Shown piece by piece: positions 55,151-64,000 of a DNA stretch of 64,000 nt. Positions within the stretch are counted from its first letter, which is position 1; every line of letters starts with the position of its first letter. The DNA comes from a virus. The stretch spans positions 90,370 to 154,369 of IMG/VR virus record IMGVR_UViG_3300034104_003795, one strand, 5' to 3'. Made by a program: the position numbers and the translations under genes. Under the pieces are notes generated by a model. The model saw nothing but the letters and a program-made list of their open reading frames with translations, searched no databases and was not told the origin of the DNA.

Positions 55151-57691
55151 AAACTTTTTTGCGTTTTGTGATTCTACCGATGCCATTTCCCATTTGAGAG
55201 CACCGAAGAAATCATTTAGTTTATTTTCTAATTCTGCTTTATATATTTCATCTCTATCTATGTATTTATCAATGAAATCCAATACATCCTTTGGGTCATT
55301 ATAATCTTTGAATGCCAAAGTATCTATTCCCAATGGATTACTTTTAAGATATACCCATTTAACTTTTTCACCATCTCTAATAGGTTCATGTTTAAACGGA
55401 CATTCAAAGAATTTAAGTAATCTATTATAAGCAATTCCAGCCTTAACGTGTGCAGGTGTTCCTTTCTCAAAATTAGCAATCGCCAATCCACTATCTTTTC
55501 TCCACTTACCTTTATCGTATTTACTCAATTCTTTAATAGCTCCACCTTTTGCGATTTTATTTATCGGAAGTGTATAGATACTCTTTTTAAATTCTAAAAG
55601 AGATTCATTTATTTCTTCATTGGTTTTACCCATTAGAATGTCTTTTAACATTTTAGCCATAAACTCCTGAAATGCTTTTGGAAACGATGAACGTACTACA
55701 TCCAATCCTTTTACATCCAATTTATCGCAAGGAATTCCATTCTTCAAAATCATCCATTGTGCGTATCGCTTCTTTGCTACCCAAAATCCTGCTTTACTGA
55801 TATACTCTTTCTTAATCTCAAAGCGGTGTTTCTCTTTTGGAATACAAAAGAATCTTTCCGCTAGTAAGTTATAAAATGAATTTAAAAATGCTTGAGTTTC
55901 TTCTGCAACGATATTAACTTCGGATGCCATTCTAGTTTGGTCAAATGTTTTATATTCAGGATACCTAAATTTAACCAAAGGTTCTGCCATCATATAAATT
56001 GAATCAGTATCAATGTAAACATTATAATCGTCTTTTGTACCCAACTCTTTTTGGTATTTAAGATTTGCCATTTCGGCAGTTTTCTTAATTACAGTTTGAC
56101 CGGTAATCGTTACTGCTTCTGCATTATCAATATCATAGAATCTAAATGCAACAAGTCCTAACACACCATACATTGAGTTCAAAAGAATCTTTTGTACCAA
56201 CTGCCTCTTACCATAGAATTCATATTTTTCAGTATCACCCGCCTCACCATACTTCTTCTCCAACTTTCTGAACTCAACCCTTTGTTTAAACCAAGTATCT
56301 AAAATATCTGCAATCAAACCAGGTTTCTTTTGTGTATATAACACACCATTTGCAGCAACACCTAATTGATTATCTCTAATTACTTCTTCTAATTCTTTTC
56401 TATTATATGTAAACTCTTTTGTTTTACCAACAATCGTATATTGTCTATCTTCACCCCTAACCCAAGATTCAGGATCCCAATTTGAAATCTTACCAACCTT
56501 TGTTTCAGGTGAGATATTTAAGGTCATAATGATTGATGGATATAGAGATGTTAAGTCCAAGTCATAAATCCAATCATACTTACCAACAATTGGTTCTTTA
56601 ACATATGCCCCAATAAATTTTTCTTCACCAGCTTCAGCCTGTTCTGCAAGTTTATCTTTGTGATTCTTTGGTTTATTAGGTGCTACCAATCCTTTCTTTT
56701 TAAGATAAGCTAAACAAGCTCCTTCCAAATACTTTGATGAGAAAATGTAATCTTCATATGGTGTAAATCCAGAATGACAAATCGCTCTACTTAATTCAAT
56801 AAATTGAAGTTTGGTATCCATTGATACCACCAACTCAACGTCAGTAATGTTATATTCAATAAATTTTTCTAAATCATCCTCAAATAAGTCATCCAAACTT
56901 CCCTCATATTCAACCTTACCTCTACCCAATTCTTTCATAGCGATATGATTAAGAGTATATGAACTCTCTAAACCAAAGTTGTATCGTTTATACAAACCGA
57001 TATAGTCCATAATACTCACACCCGCAATACTATAACGATTACGATAAGGTGACCAATATGTTTTACCTATACAAGATAAACGATTGGCTTGATTTTCCCC
57101 ACATACATTCTTAATACGATTATAAAGATATGGAACGTCAAAGAAATCAATATTCCATCCCGTCCAAATCGTTGCGTTTACACTTTCAACATAAGTTAAG
57201 TATTTCATCAACAATTCACGCTCACTACCAAAGATATGAACATGCACATCTCTACCATCTTTTTGAAACGATTTACCGTTTACCTTACCTTTTTTATCTA
57301 CAACGAATACATGATACTCTTTTGTGGCATCATCATACGCTGCTATTGAAGTAATTTCGTTTTCGGCTTTTTCAATGTTTGGAAGTCCTGTTATCATTTC
57401 TACCTCAATGTCAAAAGTTAAAACAATATGACCTTTAGATGGAGTATCATCCCCATATAGGTCTACTAATACTCTGGTGGTTTCCGGTACATCTGATTCA
57501 AATAATTCCTCACCACTATCCTTTTCCCATTTAAATACTTTACTTAAACGGTCACCATGCATAGATTGATATTCCCCATTTGGGTCTTTAACATATGCAT
57601 ATTTTTTATATGGAAATGTGCGATACCCTAAAGTGTCATCCCACAAATGAATTAAGTTTCTATTTCTTTCAAAGAAAATGTTTTGATACAT
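55139..57691 (-). CDS. Family B DNA polymerase, T4 gp43-like
   Basis: 850 aa (T4 gp43: 898). The 3'-5' exonuclease motifs ExoI FDIEVE (~89) and ExoII WNIDFFDVPYLYNR (~177-190) are followed by polymerase motifs DLTSLYPSI (~375), KILLNSMYGVLG (~505) and YIDTDSIYM (~560). The C-terminus MASVESQNAKKFFEF probably binds the clamp, as in gp43. It is the main replicative polymerase of the phage, with its clamp and loader in the same region. Confidence 0.95.
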   Translation of the reverse strand: MYQNIFFERNRNLIHLWDDTLGYRTFPYKKYAYVKDPNGEYQSMHGDRLSKVFKWEKDSGEELFESDVPETTRVLVDLYGDDTPSKGHIVLTFDIEVEMITGLPNIEKAENEITSIAAYDDATKEYHVFVVDKKGKVNGKSFQKDGRDVHVHIFGSERELLMKYLTYVESVNATIWTGWNIDFFDVPYLYNRIKNVCGENQANRLSCIGKTYWSPYRNRYSIAGVSIMDYIGLYKRYNFGLESSYTLNHIAMKELGRGKVEYEGSLDDLFEDDLEKFIEYNITDVELVVSMDTKLQFIELSRAICHSGFTPYEDYIFSSKYLEGACLAYLKKKGLVAPNKPKNHKDKLAEQAEAGEEKFIGAYVKEPIVGKYDWIYDLDLTSLYPSIIMTLNISPETKVGKISNWDPESWVRGEDRQYTIVGKTKEFTYNRKELEEVIRDNQLGVAANGVLYTQKKPGLIADILDTWFKQRVEFRKLEKKYGEAGDTEKYEFYGKRQLVQKILLNSMYGVLGLVAFRFYDIDNAEAVTITGQTVIKKTAEMANLKYQKELGTKDDYNVYIDTDSIYMMAEPLVKFRYPEYKTFDQTRMASEVNIVAEETQAFLNSFYNLLAERFFCIPKEKHRFEIKKEYISKAGFWVAKKRYAQWMILKNGIPCDKLDVKGLDVVRSSFPKAFQEFMAKMLKDILMGKTNEEINESLLEFKKSIYTLPINKIAKGGAIKELSKYDKGKWRKDSGLAIANFEKGTPAHVKAGIAYNRLLKFFECPFKHEPIRDGEKVKWVYLKSNPLGIDTLAFKDYNDPKDVLDFIDKYIDRDEIYKAELENKLNDFFGALKWEMASVESQNAKKFFEF

Positions 57692-57699
57692 CTATTATG

Positions 57700-59271
57700 T
57701 TATGGTTTATAAAATATAAAAATTGGTTCGTACTTATAAAATTGCCCTTCAATCTGCATACAATTTTTCGCTTTAGATAAATCCATTCCCGTCATTGGAC
57801 TCATTGTCATTCTTAATTTGCCTTTATACTCACATCCCAATTGTGTAAGTATATCAATACTATCTTGCTCCAATGGATAAAACTTATCAGGACCAACTTT
57901 AATATCTGCAATATTCCAACATACATAACGGTCATTACGAAGATACTCATATATAGTTTCTAATGTTGGTCTTAAAAATCCATCTCTCCAACTTTCATAG
58001 TTACCAAATTTCTTAAATGATTGTGTATCATCATCAGAATATCGTTCTCTATCAAAGTATGGCGGAGAAGTAAATGCAAAATCTAATTTACCTTTATACT
58101 TTTGAAATCTCGGGTCATCTTTAATAATTTCAGAACCAGTTGTAAAGATTTCGTATGTATTAGCGTGTCCCCAAAAAGGATTAGCTGCACCCGGTACTTT
58201 ATTATTAAAGAACTCCGCAAGATACTCATAGCGAGTCTTACCGATTTCTGAAATGTAGTTTTCGGTATTAGGGTCATTTCCTATGTAATGGATATTTCTA
58301 TCATCAAGACTTAATGCTCCTAATATTCTACCACCCCAACCCGCTGATGGGTCATAGATGTTAATTACATCTTGTTTTTTAATATGTTCCGTAAATCTTT
58401 TATAAAGATATTTTGCAGTAAGTGGTGGGAAGTTTACAACCGCCTGTGTACCCATACCGATACGAAATGCAGCAGTTGCTTCAGGAAATATTCTTTGTCC
58501 TAATGGGTATATCTTAATCTGAATTGGTTGTTTTGGAACATCAACTAAATTATCAATATTCTCACCCCAATCCGCAGTTTTTAATGAAGATATGTTTTCA
58601 TACTTCAATATACCAGCTGCATAAAGGTCTTTAACTTCTTGTGCAGTAATTGGCGGTGATGGAACTTTGCTATCCGCTTGTGATAAACAAAATCCATATC
58701 CTTCTTTCTTATTACCCGCTGCCCATTTTTCAATCCACTCTTTACCACTTTGGATATGTGAATTATGAAATTCTGGATTATCTAAATGTAAGGTTTTAGA
58801 AAAACGATACATACCATCTTGCCTAGTTAATCTTCTCATTTGTTTTACAAACTCTGTCAAATAGGCATCATCTGCGAATACATCGTAGATTGATGGTTTT
58901 GGCTTATCATAAGCCGAACCACCGATTCCCGTCTTATACATCGCAGGAAAGAATTGATTAACTGGTGTTGCAAACTTATTGAAGTTAAAGATGACTTCGT
59001 TTCCGTCATCATCTTTTTCTTCAAACTTTTCTACTTTGTAAGTTTGTAGTTTAGAAAATTGTTCAATCATTTCACCTTCATCAACACCGATTCTCGGTGG
59101 TGCTCCGGTTTCATTCCAAACTCTTACTGCGAGTTCTCTAAAAAATGCCACCCACCTTTCAAAATCGGCGAATGGCATTTTAAGAACATCTTCATATAAT
59201 AAGTTCACTTCCGGTTCGTACAACCAGTCATTCTTTTCGTAGAAATATTTCTTTTTGTAATTAAAACTCAT
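57700..59271 (-). CDS. DNA methyltransferase-like protein, TSPPY class
   Basis: 523 aa. IYDPSAGWGGRILGA (~308-322) is AdoMet motif I and FAFTSPPYFDRERY (~397-410) the catalytic TSPPY motif shared by N4-cytosine and some N6-adenine methyltransferases. The first ~290 residues are a large extra region, possibly target recognition. Two shorter paralogs lie at 60056 and 61267. It is wedged between the polymerase and clamp genes, abutting the clamp stop. Confidence 0.75.
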   Translation of the reverse strand: MSFNYKKKYFYEKNDWLYEPEVNLLYEDVLKMPFADFERWVAFFRELAVRVWNETGAPPRIGVDEGEMIEQFSKLQTYKVEKFEEKDDDGNEVIFNFNKFATPVNQFFPAMYKTGIGGSAYDKPKPSIYDVFADDAYLTEFVKQMRRLTRQDGMYRFSKTLHLDNPEFHNSHIQSGKEWIEKWAAGNKKEGYGFCLSQADSKVPSPPITAQEVKDLYAAGILKYENISSLKTADWGENIDNLVDVPKQPIQIKIYPLGQRIFPEATAAFRIGMGTQAVVNFPPLTAKYLYKRFTEHIKKQDVINIYDPSAGWGGRILGALSLDDRNIHYIGNDPNTENYISEIGKTRYEYLAEFFNNKVPGAANPFWGHANTYEIFTTGSEIIKDDPRFQKYKGKLDFAFTSPPYFDRERYSDDDTQSFKKFGNYESWRDGFLRPTLETIYEYLRNDRYVCWNIADIKVGPDKFYPLEQDSIDILTQLGCEYKGKLRMTMSPMTGMDLSKAKNCMQIEGQFYKYEPIFIFYKP

Positions 59272-59990
59272 TATGCAGTTAATTGTTGTTCTACTAGGTA
59301 ATATTTTGCAGTGAAATCATCAATTTTAAATTCAACGTGCGAAATACCTTGTGTTGATACTTTAAGTACAACCGCAGTTGCCTCTTTATTTGCAGTTAAG
59401 ATTTCTTTCAAATACTTTGCTGAGAAAGAAATTGGTTTAACATCACCTGCATATGCTTTATCAACTACGAACACAACTCTATTTGAGTTAATATTTGAAT
59501 AACCCAATACAACTTTTAATTCTTTCTTTTCAGTAAGAATAGTAAATGTATCAACATCACTCAATGCGTTTTTAGCTTTGATAAATTTATCAATAAACGC
59601 ACCATCAAAATTAATATCAACATCAAAATCAGGAAGTTTTTTCAAATCTGGTACATTTGGAATAACTGCCAAATCTGCCAATTGAAACTGAACCTTTGTG
59701 TTTTCGCTTTTAACGAAAAGGTTTACAGCTTTACCTTCAATTTCTTGTGCTTCCAACTCAATATCTTCACCAACTACCGAAAGTAATTTTGATAATGCTG
59801 ATGTTGTGTACACTCCTAAATCAGGTGCACTAAATGTGAAATTATCTAATTGAATTTCACCCAATACAGTTTTGTCATCGGATATGAAACGAGTAACTAA
59901 TTTGTTATCTTCCGTTTTCCATGCAACTGATTCTACTAATCCACCCAAACTATACTTTTGGATAAATCTTGTTAATTTTGCTTTGTTCAT
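59271..59990 (-). CDS. Sliding clamp, T4 gp45-like
   Basis: 239 aa (gp45: 228). Two repeated clamp halves are visible from beta-rich sequence: ~1-110 including KTVLGEIQLDNFTFSAPDLG, and ~120-235 including DVDINFDGAFIDKFIKAKNAL, with FKIDDFTAKYYLVE at the end. It forms a trimeric ring that tethers the polymerase and, in T4, couples late transcription. Start ATG at 59990 follows the promoter at 60023. Confidence 0.85.
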   Translation of the reverse strand: MNKAKLTRFIQKYSLGGLVESVAWKTEDNKLVTRFISDDKTVLGEIQLDNFTFSAPDLGVYTTSALSKLLSVVGEDIELEAQEIEGKAVNLFVKSENTKVQFQLADLAVIPNVPDLKKLPDFDVDINFDGAFIDKFIKAKNALSDVDTFTILTEKKELKVVLGYSNINSNRVVFVVDKAYAGDVKPISFSAKYLKEILTANKEATAVVLKVSTQGISHVEFKIDDFTAKYYLVEQQLTA

Positions 59991-60022
59991 TTTGTTTATG
60001 TTTAAATTTTAAATTGTGAATA

Positions 60023-60054
60023 CAAATATACGATATTTTATTGAATCTACCAAA
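60023..60054 (-). promoter_or_regulatory. Bacteroidota-type promoter for the clamp gene
   Basis: TTTG (60054-60051), 20-nt spacer ending ATCG, TATATTTG (60030-60023). The TTTGGTAGATTCAATAAAAT half is identical to the promoter at 27722-27753. Confidence 0.8.
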
Positions 60055-60055
60055 T

Positions 60056-61288
60056 TTATTTTTCCCAAATCCATATTGGTTCTCCAAATGCGTGGTTTTT
60101 TGTTTCTTCAGCCTTTTCCTTCAATTCATCGGAGTAATATTCCGATACAGCCATCCCAGCACCCCCACTATTGGGTCTTTTTGTCATTTCCATACCAATA
60201 CACCCTTTATAAATTAACCCTCTGGATTGAAGGAAATCGTTCATAGAATTAACTATGTCCACATACCCCTTATCAGGTGCGGAAAATACATCCGCAATAT
60301 TGATTGCCAGTATTCCACCTTTTTTTAAGGTTGGTATAATTTTGTCTAATGTTGTATGAAAGAACCCTTTGTTCCAATCATCAAACTTTTTATATCTAAT
60401 CCAACTTTGAGTATCATCAAAGCTGTATCTTTCCGTATTAAAATACGGTGGTGAAGTAAAGATTGTATCAAAGAAGTTTTCATACTCTGAATAATCTACA
60501 TCTTCAGCCGCCGCTTGTAACATCTTTGCATCTTTATCTTCTTCAAAGAATGTTGTATGTTTTTTATAGAACTCAATTTGTTTTTGATAGTTAGGATGAT
60601 TACTACTATTTGGGTCAATACCTAAATAAAACTTTGTTGTTTCTCCTGCAAAGAATCCAGCTAAACGGTCACCCCATCCTGCTGAAAAATCCATAACATT
60701 TTTACTTTGAAACTTATCATAGAATGCTTTTGCAATAACAGGTTTAAATTGTGATGCAACATACTTTCTTAATGTAGTTGCCATTTTAAGAGTTTCCAAA
60801 TTTACATCCAATAACATTTTATCCAAAGTAAAGTATGCTCTTACGATTGTTTTAATACCTTCTACCGTTTGCCAAGTTTTCCAACCCGATGGTGTTCTAA
60901 CCCAATCAACCTTCCAACGATTTTCTATATGAAATGGATTGGATGCATTATTACCTACATTAGTTCTTCTAAAATAATATTCAGAACCATCATAAGTTAA
61001 TGGATACTTTGATACTCTTTCATTACGTGGAAACCATTTACCTTCTACTAAAATATCAGGCCACCAAGTTCCTTTTAATTTTTTATAAGCATCTAACGTA
61101 TCTTCTTCTGTGATAGTTGGTATTGGTGGTGGGTATGTATGCAATACTTCTGAAAGTTCATCTATGATTTCTTTTTTCGTATAAGTTTTGAGAATAGTTT
61201 GCCATTCGTCTTTTTCAATACGAAGATACGGCTCCATCCCATAAAATTTTTTGAAGTATTCTTTTATCATAATTTTTTCCAAATCCAA
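60056..61288 (-). CDS. DNA methyltransferase-like protein, TSPPY class (paralog)
   Basis: 410 aa. VMDFSAGWGDRLAGFF (~196-211) is motif I and IFTSPPYFNTERYSFDDTQS (~284-303) the catalytic motif. The whole length is related to 61267-62496 (matching starts, FYGMEPYLRI versus FKGMQPYLYI; matching ends, EPIWIWEK versus EPIWIWKK), and the C-terminal half to 57700-59271. It overlaps the upstream paralog by 22 bp. The modified base is unknown. Confidence 0.75.
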   Translation of the reverse strand: MDLEKIMIKEYFKKFYGMEPYLRIEKDEWQTILKTYTKKEIIDELSEVLHTYPPPIPTITEEDTLDAYKKLKGTWWPDILVEGKWFPRNERVSKYPLTYDGSEYYFRRTNVGNNASNPFHIENRWKVDWVRTPSGWKTWQTVEGIKTIVRAYFTLDKMLLDVNLETLKMATTLRKYVASQFKPVIAKAFYDKFQSKNVMDFSAGWGDRLAGFFAGETTKFYLGIDPNSSNHPNYQKQIEFYKKHTTFFEEDKDAKMLQAAAEDVDYSEYENFFDTIFTSPPYFNTERYSFDDTQSWIRYKKFDDWNKGFFHTTLDKIIPTLKKGGILAINIADVFSAPDKGYVDIVNSMNDFLQSRGLIYKGCIGMEMTKRPNSGGAGMAVSEYYSDELKEKAEETKNHAFGEPIWIWEK

Positions 61289-62496
61289 ATAGGTTCACAA
61301 AATGTTTTATCACCGGCTTCTTCCGCCTTTTTCAAAGCTTCTTCGCTATATCTTTCCTCATCTCCTTCTATGATAGAACCCGCTCCAGCACTACCAGGTC
61401 TTTTCGCCATTTCCATTCCCAAACATCCTTCGTATTCTGCACCTAATGTTTGAATAAAATCATTCATTGGATTACATATCTCTTTATAACCTTTACCATC
61501 TCCTTTGGAACTTGCATATACATCTGCAATATTAACTGCGAGGATACCACCTTTCTTTAAAGTAGGCCAAACGTTTGCAATTGTTTTATGTAAAAACTCT
61601 TTATTCCAAGCATCAATATTTTTATATCTAACCCAACTTTGAGTATCATCGTAAGAATATCTCTCTACGTTGAAATACGGTGGTGAACTAAATACAATAT
61701 CAAAGTGCTCTTTATATTGAGTTAAATCTGCATCTTCCGCCGGTGATTCTATAAAATCAGCTTTCTTTTCAGTTTCAAAGAATGAATTGTGTTTAGTATA
61801 GAATTCCGCCTGTTTACGATATATTGGATGATTTTCTTTTCTAGGGTCTATTCCTACATAATGTTCACCATTTTCAGATGCAAAGAATCCACATAATCTA
61901 TCACCCCATCCCGCTGATATATCTAATACATTTTTAGCTCCATAAAAATCATACAATACTTTTGCTGCATTTGGTTTAAATTGAGAACAAATATATTTTC
62001 TCAAACTTAAACACACTCTTAATTGGTTTCTACCAACTTCATCAAATTTAAGAGTATATAACCCACCCATTAGAGTTGTCATAAATTCTTTACTTGCCCA
62101 AGTTCTAGAAGGTCCAGGTGATACCGTTCCATCTACACTCCAACGATTTGCTTGTTGAAAATGATTTGATGCATCATTTCCGGTATTTAATCTACGAATG
62201 TATTGTGGTTTACCTTGAAAATCTAAAGAGTATCTAAAATCTGATGCCTTTCTTGGAAACCATTCACCTTCGGTAAATAATTCATTCCAACGAATACCTT
62301 TTAATGCAAGATATTCTTTTCTAGCATCATCTTCACTTATTTCAGCAAAAGGCAATTCGTATGCCATACACACTTCTGCTAATGATTCTTTAACATCATT
62401 AACATCAAATGTTTTTTTAATATAAGTCCATTCTTCTGAATTTATATATAGGTATGGCTGCATACCTTTAAATTTATCAAAATATTCTAAATACAT
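61267..62496 (-). CDS. DNA methyltransferase-like protein, TSPPY class (paralog)
   Basis: 409 aa. VLDISAGWGDRLCGFF (~188-203) and VFSSPPYFNVERYSYDDTQS (~277-296) are motifs I and IV. It is nearly co-linear with 60056-61288, suggesting a tandem duplication. SSPPY replaces TSPPY. It starts 10 bp inside the GNAT gene's 3' end. Confidence 0.75.
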   Translation of the reverse strand: MYLEYFDKFKGMQPYLYINSEEWTYIKKTFDVNDVKESLAEVCMAYELPFAEISEDDARKEYLALKGIRWNELFTEGEWFPRKASDFRYSLDFQGKPQYIRRLNTGNDASNHFQQANRWSVDGTVSPGPSRTWASKEFMTTLMGGLYTLKFDEVGRNQLRVCLSLRKYICSQFKPNAAKVLYDFYGAKNVLDISAGWGDRLCGFFASENGEHYVGIDPRKENHPIYRKQAEFYTKHNSFFETEKKADFIESPAEDADLTQYKEHFDIVFSSPPYFNVERYSYDDTQSWVRYKNIDAWNKEFLHKTIANVWPTLKKGGILAVNIADVYASSKGDGKGYKEICNPMNDFIQTLGAEYEGCLGMEMAKRPGSAGAGSIIEGDEERYSEEALKKAEEAGDKTFCEPIWIWKKL

Positions 62497-63008
62497 ACTG
62501 TTTCTATATTTTTGTTTGCAACCAATCTCAATCTGAATACTATACCATTTATAACTCCGTCTTTTTTACTAGTCCAAGTTATATCACTATCTTTTACAAA
62601 ACCATATCTCTCATAAAATAATACGGCTCTATAATTGAATGCCCTAACGGTTAAGAATAGATTCTCTGCATGTTGTGATTTACAATATTCTACAAACTCA
62701 TCTAATACTTCTTTTGAAGCATTTGTTTTAGAGTGATTTGTTGCAATTTGATGAAGAATATAATCTCCTTTCTTTTTATATGTAGTAGCATTTTTACTCA
62801 TTCTACCATGAGATTTATATTTTCCAAAAGTGATAACAACACCGTCTTGCAGTATCATACCACCCTTTTCAATATACTTTTCCAACTTAAAGCCTTGCTT
62901 ATATAAGTGTGGAAATATTTCAGGATACAAATCAATAATAGTTGAAGCCTGATTTACAGCTTCAATCATTTCAGTTGTACCTTTTTCAGCTTTTACAAAA
63001 TTAAGCAT
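62487..63008 (-). CDS. GNAT-family N-acetyltransferase
   Basis: 173 aa. LHQIATNHSKTNASKEVLDEFV (~85-106) is a reduced acetyl-CoA-binding segment, and LTVRAFNYRAVLFYERYGFV (~119-138) the GNAT motif B with the N...A..FYE..GF pattern. It may acetylate a sugar, amine or protein. A promoter-like sequence (63046-63076) lies upstream inside the asparagine synthetase gene. Confidence 0.75.
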   Translation of the reverse strand: MLNFVKAEKGTTEMIEAVNQASTIIDLYPEIFPHLYKQGFKLEKYIEKGGMILQDGVVITFGKYKSHGRMSKNATTYKKKGDYILHQIATNHSKTNASKEVLDEFVEYCKSQHAENLFLTVRAFNYRAVLFYERYGFVKDSDITWTSKKDGVINGIVFRLRLVANKNIETVCI

Positions 63009-64000
63009 ATTGAAAGAATTTATTTAAGTTTAGTTCGTCTTTATACAAATATAAGGATTTTAATTGAGATTTCAAAATATCTTTTTTAGCTTCCATCATA
63101 TCACCTGTCCTACATCCTTTTGCGAAGTAAACTTTAGGTCTATATAATAGTTCATCGGAAATCTCACCTTTGAATGCAGCTCTTAATAGTGGTTTCATAT
63201 GTCCACCTTCTTTTTGATATAATGGTGGAATATTTAAAGTATATTCAACAAACGGTCTCCAACTATACGGAGTTCTTACCTCAACGGTTCCACCCCACAT
63301 AATAGATTGGTTTGTTGTTAAGAAGTTTGTCTTATGTACATCTTCTACTAATTTTCTTCTGGCCTTATCGTAATCTTCGGGTTTGTAATGGAACGCTTGA
63401 ATGTGCCCATAACTACCCCATATCTCATCGGATAGGTCACCACTAAATACAACTTTGAATCCTAACTCATTTATCTTTTTAGATAGTGCTATTTGTGCAA
63501 TTGCACTACCAACGTTTTGCCATCTACCTTGCTCAATAACATAAAGAGTTTCTTTAACCGCATCTTCAACATCCTGTTCGGTTAAAATAATTTCATGCAA
63601 TTTTACTCCAAATTCTTTTGCAGCAATTCTAGCATATTTTATATCATCATTTTTAGTATCACCATCACCCATTGATACAACGAATGCTTCAATATCAGGT
63701 TTAATTTTAGAAAGAATATATGTAGTGATAACGGAATCAATACCACCGCTAAGAATAGTACAAATAGGAACATCTGATACCATCTTAACTTTTACAGCTT
63801 CTTCCAACATTGTTCTAATATTCGTAACGATAGTTTCTCTATCATCATTTATTATTTCATTTGGAAGTTTATAATAAGTTTGCGTTGAATGTTCTAATGT
63901 TTTATAGTTGTATTCTAAATAAGTTCCTGGATAAATTGCCTTTACTTGCTTTTCATAAAGTTCTGATATTGGTAATCCTTTCTTTTCAGAACAAAATACC
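63001..64000 (-). CDS. asnB: Asparagine synthetase (AsnB type), cut by the window edge
   Basis: The frame is open from the stop at 63001 to the right edge, giving at least 333 codons. An internal ATG at 63810 is not the start, because in-frame sequence upstream contains family features (CSEKKG, YPGTYLEY, YYKLP). The ATP-pyrophosphatase motif SGGIDS and GDLSDEIWG follow, then VEVRTPY. It uses ATP and an amino donor to amidate aspartate or a related acid; the glutaminase domain would lie beyond the edge. Phages may use it for nucleotide or glycan precursors. Confidence 0.85.
   Translation of the reverse strand, partial: VFCSEKKGLPISELYEKQVKAIYPGTYLEYNYKTLEHSTQTYYKLPNEIINDDRETIVTNIRTMLEEAVKVKMVSDVPICTILSGGIDSVITTYILSKIKPDIEAFVVSMGDGDTKNDDIKYARIAAKEFGVKLHEIILTEQDVEDAVKETLYVIEQGRWQNVGSAIAQIALSKKINELGFKVVFSGDLSDEIWGSYGHIQAFHYKPEDYDKARRKLVEDVHKTNFLTTNQSIMWGGTVEVRTPYSWRPFVEYTLNIPPLYQKEGGHMKPLLRAAFKGEISDELLYRPKVYFAKGCRTGDMMEAKKDILKSQLKSLYLYKDELNLNKFFQYA
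63046..63076 (-). promoter_or_regulatory. Possible internal promoter within asnB
   Basis: TTTG (63076-63073), 19-nt spacer, TATATTTG (63053-63046), upstream of the GNAT start at 63008. It lacks the GGTA and CG context of most sites, so chance is possible. Confidence 0.35.

Overview
The window looks like part of a large, T4-replisome-type double-stranded DNA phage infecting a member of the Bacteroidota. Every gene I accept lies on the minus strand, so transcription runs right to left. The host inference rests on three things in the sequence. Seventeen or more intergenic sites match the Bacteroidota sigma-factor promoter (TTTG, spacer, TAnnTTTG). Start codons are preceded by A/T-rich sequence with no Shine-Dalgarno element. 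A bS21-like ribosomal protein is encoded. The phage inference rests on a gp43/gp44/gp45/gp62-like replisome, a collagen-like tail-fibre protein beside a subtilisin-like protease, a tRNA, and tightly packed overlapping genes. No capsid, portal or terminase gene is present, so completeness and exact lineage cannot be judged.

Layout: 1-1.8 kb is a non-coding RNA locus with an initiator-type tRNA, three small RNAs each closed by an inverted repeat, and a candidate ~1 kb structured RNA ending in a tRNA-like acceptor/T-arm. From 1.8 to 31.4 kb runs a string of small unknown genes mixed with auxiliary metabolic genes: PAP2 phosphatase, SpeD-like decarboxylase, heme oxygenase plus bilin reductase, sugar epimerase, acyl-CoA thioesterase, TerC, IscA and IscU, GTP cyclohydrolase I, APS kinase, NMNAT-like nucleotidyltransferase and bS21. 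The same stretch holds a MoxR ATPase/VWA pair and a first small glycan block (sulfotransferase, glycosyltransferases, SET and GDPD-like proteins, 22-25 kb). From 31.4 to 43.2 kb is a dense glycan operon: many glycosyltransferases, an FkbM methyltransferase, two sugar-nucleotidyltransferases (one fused to a HAD phosphatase), a UDP-GlcNAc 2-epimerase, a cupin and a RuBisCO-like protein. From 43.3 to 48.1 kb come the protease and the collagen-like fibre, followed by two GT-B glycosyltransferases. From 51.4 to 60 kb is the replication block (PD-(D/E)XK nuclease, clamp loader, dUTPase, family B polymerase, sliding clamp). The right end holds paralogous TSPPY methyltransferases, a GNAT acetyltransferase and a truncated asparagine synthetase.

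How the parts fit (inference): the glycan genes probably build or modify a surface or virion glycan. APS kinase could supply PAPS to the sulfotransferase. The heme oxygenase and bilin reductase form a two-step heme-to-bilin route. The initiator tRNA and bS21 both act at translation initiation. Promoters of one tightly defined class (exactly 20 bp spacer) precede most gene blocks, and four of them carry an upstream dyad repeat that may be an operator.

Limits: no alignment, folding or database search was run. Domain calls are from recognised motifs, and RNA structures are from hand-paired helices.
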